Origin: an uncultured Lachnospiraceae bacterium | Lineage (GTDB): Bacteria > Bacillota_A > Clostridia > Lachnospirales > Lachnospiraceae | DNA length: 16,882 bases | Reading direction: 5' to 3' | NCBI GenBank assembly: GCA_902787595.1 | Contig: CADAHD010000012.1 | Coordinates: 1-16,882 of the forward strand | Part shown: positions 14,135 through 16,882 of the stretch, one piece after another | Layout of the letters: each line of letters opens with the position of its first letter | How positions within the stretch are numbered: position 1 is the stretch's first letter | Position numbers and translations under genes: made by a program | The notes under the pieces: model-generated | Told to the model about the DNA's origin: nothing | Databases searched by the model: none | The model's input: only the letters and a program-made list of their open reading frames with translations

Positions 14135-15220
14135 ATGGCAGATGAAAAGATCACAAATGTACAGACCGATGAACAGAATTCGGATCCCATGGTACCCGGT
14201 ACCTATCAGATCAGAAAGATAGCATCGCGTTTAACGCCGATCGAGCTTCTTAAGATAGCGGAGCATCTGGCTACGGAAGGATATGATAAGAAGCTTTTCA
14301 GTCTGCTTTCGCGCGTTTATACAGAGCATAAGGGATTTGCTTATAAAGATCAGGAAGGCATAAAAGAGCTGATAGACAGCATCGCTGCCTCATCAGTGCC
14401 TACCGAGCTCAAGATGCAGACCTATACGTCTTTTGAAGTTCCGGCAGAATACAGGCCCGCGCTTGATGTGGCGGAAAAGTGGGTAAATGAATGCAGTGAA
14501 AAACGCAGGAATATCGCAGCGTTTTTCATGGTTGCTTATGGATACGGAAAAGATCTCTTTCATGTTATCTGCAGGGATCGTGAGCTTAACAGGTTGTTTG
14601 TAGAGGCCTCGGAGCCGGAGGATATTTTATTGATCTTTGAGCAGGTGATGCTTAATGACGACAAGGAATTCATCACCGGCATGATAAGAAATGTAAAGAG
14701 CTATTATCACCGCGTAAAATATAAGGATACAGCGCTGGTCAAGAGGGTAACGGAAGAGGTATTTGCTTCCCGCCAGGTATTCTTTACATCCAAGATATTG
14801 TTCTGCCTGGCGTTTTATATTCCTTCAGAATGTCTTCCGCCGGCAAAGGATCTTTATAAGACATTAAAGATATCCGTGAACTACGAGGAGAGGATAACAA
14901 AGGATTTCGTAAAACGTTATCATCTTGATTTCGACCTTTCCGAAGAGGCAATGTGCAGATATTATCTTGGCAACAAAAAGAGCGATAATGAGAAAGCTCT
15001 TGTCGAGAAATTCGCTTCACATGTAGTGCTGGTCGAAGATGAGGAAAAGAAGAGAAAGCTGCTGCACGGAGCATTCAAACGTGGTGGGCTTTTCCGTATG
15101 TATGCGGGATGCATGCAGGACGGCGGCGTAGATGAAGTCAAGCAGAAACGCTTCCGCTACAGCGATGAACAGATAGCCTGGGTCAAAACCCTTCCGGGAT
15201 TAAAGAAAAAGTCATCCTGA
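14135..15220 (+). CDS. Unrecognised, probably all-helical cytosolic protein
   Basis: The product has 361 residues with no signal peptide or membrane segment. A short polar N-terminus of about 20 residues leads into many amphipathic helix-like segments (for example TPIELLKIAEHLATEG, ALDVAEKWVNECSEKR, KALVEKFASHVVLVEDEEKK), ending in a basic tail GLKKKSS. The composition is rich in Lys, Glu, Leu and aromatic residues. A helical-repeat fold of HEAT or TPR-like kind is possible, but I see no clear repeat unit and no catalytic motif. I do not recognise a family. The start follows AAGAGG about 9 bases upstream. The stop codon TGA (15218-15220) is part of a dispersed repeat copy, and another copy lies upstream, so the gene is bracketed by repeats. 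Confidence 0.72.
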   Translation: MADEKITNVQTDEQNSDPMVPGTYQIRKIASRLTPIELLKIAEHLATEGYDKKLFSLLSRVYTEHKGFAYKDQEGIKELIDSIAASSVPTELKMQTYTSFEVPAEYRPALDVAEKWVNECSEKRRNIAAFFMVAYGYGKDLFHVICRDRELNRLFVEASEPEDILLIFEQVMLNDDKEFITGMIRNVKSYYHRVKYKDTALVKRVTEEVFASRQVFFTSKILFCLAFYIPSECLPPAKDLYKTLKISVNYEERITKDFVKRYHLDFDLSEEAMCRYYLGNKKSDNEKALVEKFASHVVLVEDEEKKRKLLHGAFKRGGLFRMYAGCMQDGGVDEVKQKRFRYSDEQIAWVKTLPGLKKKSS

Positions 15221-15241
15221 GGAGCGCAGCGACGAAGGATC
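15214..15241. repeat. Dispersed repeat copy supplying the stop codon of the preceding gene
   Basis: 28 bases beginning ATCCTGAGGAGCGCAG and ending ACGAAGGATC, with 5-bp inverted ends ATCCT/AGGAT. It overlaps the last codons of the gene ending at 15220, giving TCC TGA, exactly as the copy at 276-292 does for the gene ending at 282. The rest of the gap to guaA (15242-15292) holds only the guaA ribosome binding site; no riboswitch is recognisable. Confidence 0.6.
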
Positions 15242-15292
15242 CTGACAGAACTACATATTTCCACAGAACTAAATTCTTTAAGGAGAACAATA

Positions 15293-16882
15293 ATGGAGAA
15301 GATCATAGTACTTGATTTTGGCGGTCAGTATAACCAGCTGATCGCAAGACGTATCAGGGAATGCAATGTTTATTGTGAGGTAAAGCCATATACGATGCCG
15401 ATGGAGGAGCTTAAAGCAATGCGACCCAGCGGCATCATTTTTACGGGTGGACCCAACAGCGTGTATGATGAGACTTCGCCTCATTACGATCCGGCTATAC
15501 TTGATCTGGGGATCCCCATACTGGGCATCTGCTACGGCTCGCAGCTGATAGCGTATATGGCCGGAGGTAAAGTGGAGACAGCGCCTGTAAGTGAATATGG
15601 TCATACCGAAGTGGAAATAGACCGCAGCTCCGTGCTCTTTAGTGACGTGGAGGATACCACGGTCGTATGGATGAGCCATACCGATTATATCGCCGAGCCT
15701 CCCGCAGGCTACCGTATAACGGGACATACCCCGGTTTGCCCTGTAGCGGCAATGGAAAATGCAGAGAAGAAGATCTATGCTACCCAGTTCCATCCCGAAG
15801 TTATGCATACCCGCGAAGGCATGAAGATGCTGCGTCATTTTGCACTGGATGTATGCGGCTGCAAGGGCGACTGGCAGATGGGGTCATTTGTGGAGAACAG
15901 CATCAAGTCCCTTCGTGAAAAGATCGGAAGCGGCAAGGTGCTCTGTGCGCTATCAGGCGGCGTGGATTCCTCTGTGGCAGCGGTCCTGCTTTCCAAGGCT
16001 GTAGGAAAGCAGCTTACCTGTGTATTCGTAGATCACGGTCTGCTGCGTAAGAATGAGGGGGACGAAGTGGAAGCGATCTTCGGACCCAAGGGTGACTATG
16101 AGCTTAATTTCATCCGCGTGAATGCAGCGGAGCGTTATTATGAAAAGCTTAAAGGCGTGGAAGAGCCGGAACGCAAACGAAAGATCATCGGCGAGGAGTT
16201 CATCCGCATCTTTGAAGAAGAAGCTAAAAAGATCGGAGCGGTGGATTATCTGGTGCAGGGAACTATTTATCCCGATGTGATAGAAAGCGGTCTGGGAAAT
16301 TCCGCTGTGATCAAGAGCCATCACAATGTCGGAGGCCTTCCTTCGGTAGTTGATTTTAAGGAGATAATAGAACCGCTTCGAATGCTGTTTAAGGATGAGG
16401 TGAGAAGGGCAGGTCTGGAACTGGGTATTCCCGATCATCTGGTATATCGCCAGCCTTTCCCCGGTCCCGGACTGGGCGTACGTATCGTTGGTGAAGTGAC
16501 TGAGGAAAAAGTGCGTATAGTGCAGGATGCGGATGCCATCTATCGCGAGGAGATCGCAAAGGCAGCAGAAGCATGGCGCCGGGAGAACGCCGCCGGACAG
16601 GTATACAAAAACGCCGGCATATCCACAAAGGATGCGCCCCGTATCGATCCGCCCTGGATGCCGTCCCAGTACTTTGCAGCTCTTACCAACATGCGTTCCG
16701 TAGGAGTCATGGGTGACTTCCGCACCTACGATTACGCGGTAGCCCTGCGCGCCGTGATCACCAGCGATTTCATGACCGCCGAATGCGCCGACATCCCTTT
16801 CACCGTCTTGCAGACCGCGATGCGCCGCATCGTCAACGAAGTGAAAGGCGTCAACCGCGTATTCTACGACCTGACGAGCAAA
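15293..16882 (+). CDS. guaA: GMP synthase, glutamine-hydrolysing (3' end outside window)
   Basis: Final step of GMP synthesis: converts XMP to GMP using ATP and glutamine in the cytosol. 530 codons are visible, ending in RVFYDLTSK, just before the usual closing residues of the family, so only about eight residues are missing. The class-I glutamine amidotransferase domain has Cys80 (LGICYGSQ) with His167 and Glu169 (FHPEV). The ATP pyrophosphatase loop SGGVDSS is at residues 221-227. The C-terminal dimerisation domain holds RSVGVMGD near residue 468. Between about 412 and 466 there is an insertion of roughly 27 residues compared with the Escherichia coli enzyme. The start at 15293 has AAGGAG about 8 bases upstream. 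It is separated from the preceding gene by a repeat and is probably expressed separately. Confidence 0.95.
   Translation, partial: MEKIIVLDFGGQYNQLIARRIRECNVYCEVKPYTMPMEELKAMRPSGIIFTGGPNSVYDETSPHYDPAILDLGIPILGICYGSQLIAYMAGGKVETAPVSEYGHTEVEIDRSSVLFSDVEDTTVVWMSHTDYIAEPPAGYRITGHTPVCPVAAMENAEKKIYATQFHPEVMHTREGMKMLRHFALDVCGCKGDWQMGSFVENSIKSLREKIGSGKVLCALSGGVDSSVAAVLLSKAVGKQLTCVFVDHGLLRKNEGDEVEAIFGPKGDYELNFIRVNAAERYYEKLKGVEEPERKRKIIGEEFIRIFEEEAKKIGAVDYLVQGTIYPDVIESGLGNSAVIKSHHNVGGLPSVVDFKEIIEPLRMLFKDEVRRAGLELGIPDHLVYRQPFPGPGLGVRIVGEVTEEKVRIVQDADAIYREEIAKAAEAWRRENAAGQVYKNAGISTKDAPRIDPPWMPSQYFAALTNMRSVGVMGDFRTYDYAVALRAVITSDFMTAECADIPFTVLQTAMRRIVNEVKGVNRVFYDLTSK

Noticed and set aside
15242..15292. 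Purine riboswitch ahead of guaA
   Set aside because: Only about 50 bases are available between the repeat and the start codon, with no paired-stem pattern of a purine or PRPP riboswitch.

Overview
The window looks like chromosomal core DNA of a Gram-positive anaerobe of class Clostridia, most likely a Lachnospiraceae relative. Reasons: an NADPH-type thioredoxin reductase beside thioredoxin, a DUF1934-like gene behind ispE, strong AGGAGG-type ribosome binding sites, two signal-peptide proteins of a style common in gut Clostridia, and moderate GC. The family assignment is inference. There is no CRISPR array, insertion sequence, tRNA or rRNA. No gap between genes exceeds about 140 bases, so there is no unexplained gene desert.

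Layout, left to right. (1) 1-282: the 3' end of an unrecognised membrane protein gene. (2) 319-2896, plus strand: a tight run of trxA, trxB, ispE and a DUF1934-like gene (thiol redox control plus the MEP isoprenoid pathway), ending with an ATGA stop/start overlap. (3) 2889-3365, minus strand: a small membrane-anchored protein of unknown function. It converges on, and overlaps by 8 bases, the DUF1934-like gene, and its likely terminator lies inside that gene. (4) 3366-3504: a divergent promoter region in which both promoters appear to use the same palindromic TTGCAA -35 box. (5) 3505-5566, plus strand: a stand-alone copy of what looks like the middle domain of the fatty acid kinase FakA, a family-2 glycosyltransferase fused to a GtrA membrane domain, and mtnN (MTA/SAH nucleosidase). 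(6) 5579-11626: one gene for a 2015-residue secreted papain-type (C1A) cysteine protease with a lectin-like domain and a long alternating array of bacterial Ig-like (Big_2) and chitobiase-C-terminal-like modules. (7) 11704-13278: a second secreted protein with a propeller-like body and two C-terminal 'YPD...EGR' repeats. (8) 13317-14057: a divergent sirtuin-like protein that keeps the zinc site and the HG histidine but has lost much of the NAD signature. (9) 14135-15220: an unrecognised, probably all-helical cytosolic protein. (10) 15293 to the right edge: guaA (GMP synthase), lacking only its last few codons.

How the genes fit together. The trxA-trxB-ispE run is housekeeping. The two secreted proteins are adjacent and plausibly act together at the cell surface, as a protease with glycan-binding-like modules and a companion wall-associated protein. 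Three short copies of a dispersed repeat (ends ATCCTGA...AAGGATC) lie at 276-292, 14091-14116 and 15214-15241. Two of them supply the stop codon of the gene they follow. The parts most worth follow-up are the multi-module protease and its neighbour, the degenerate sirtuin, the stand-alone FakA middle domain, and the shared -35 divergent promoter.
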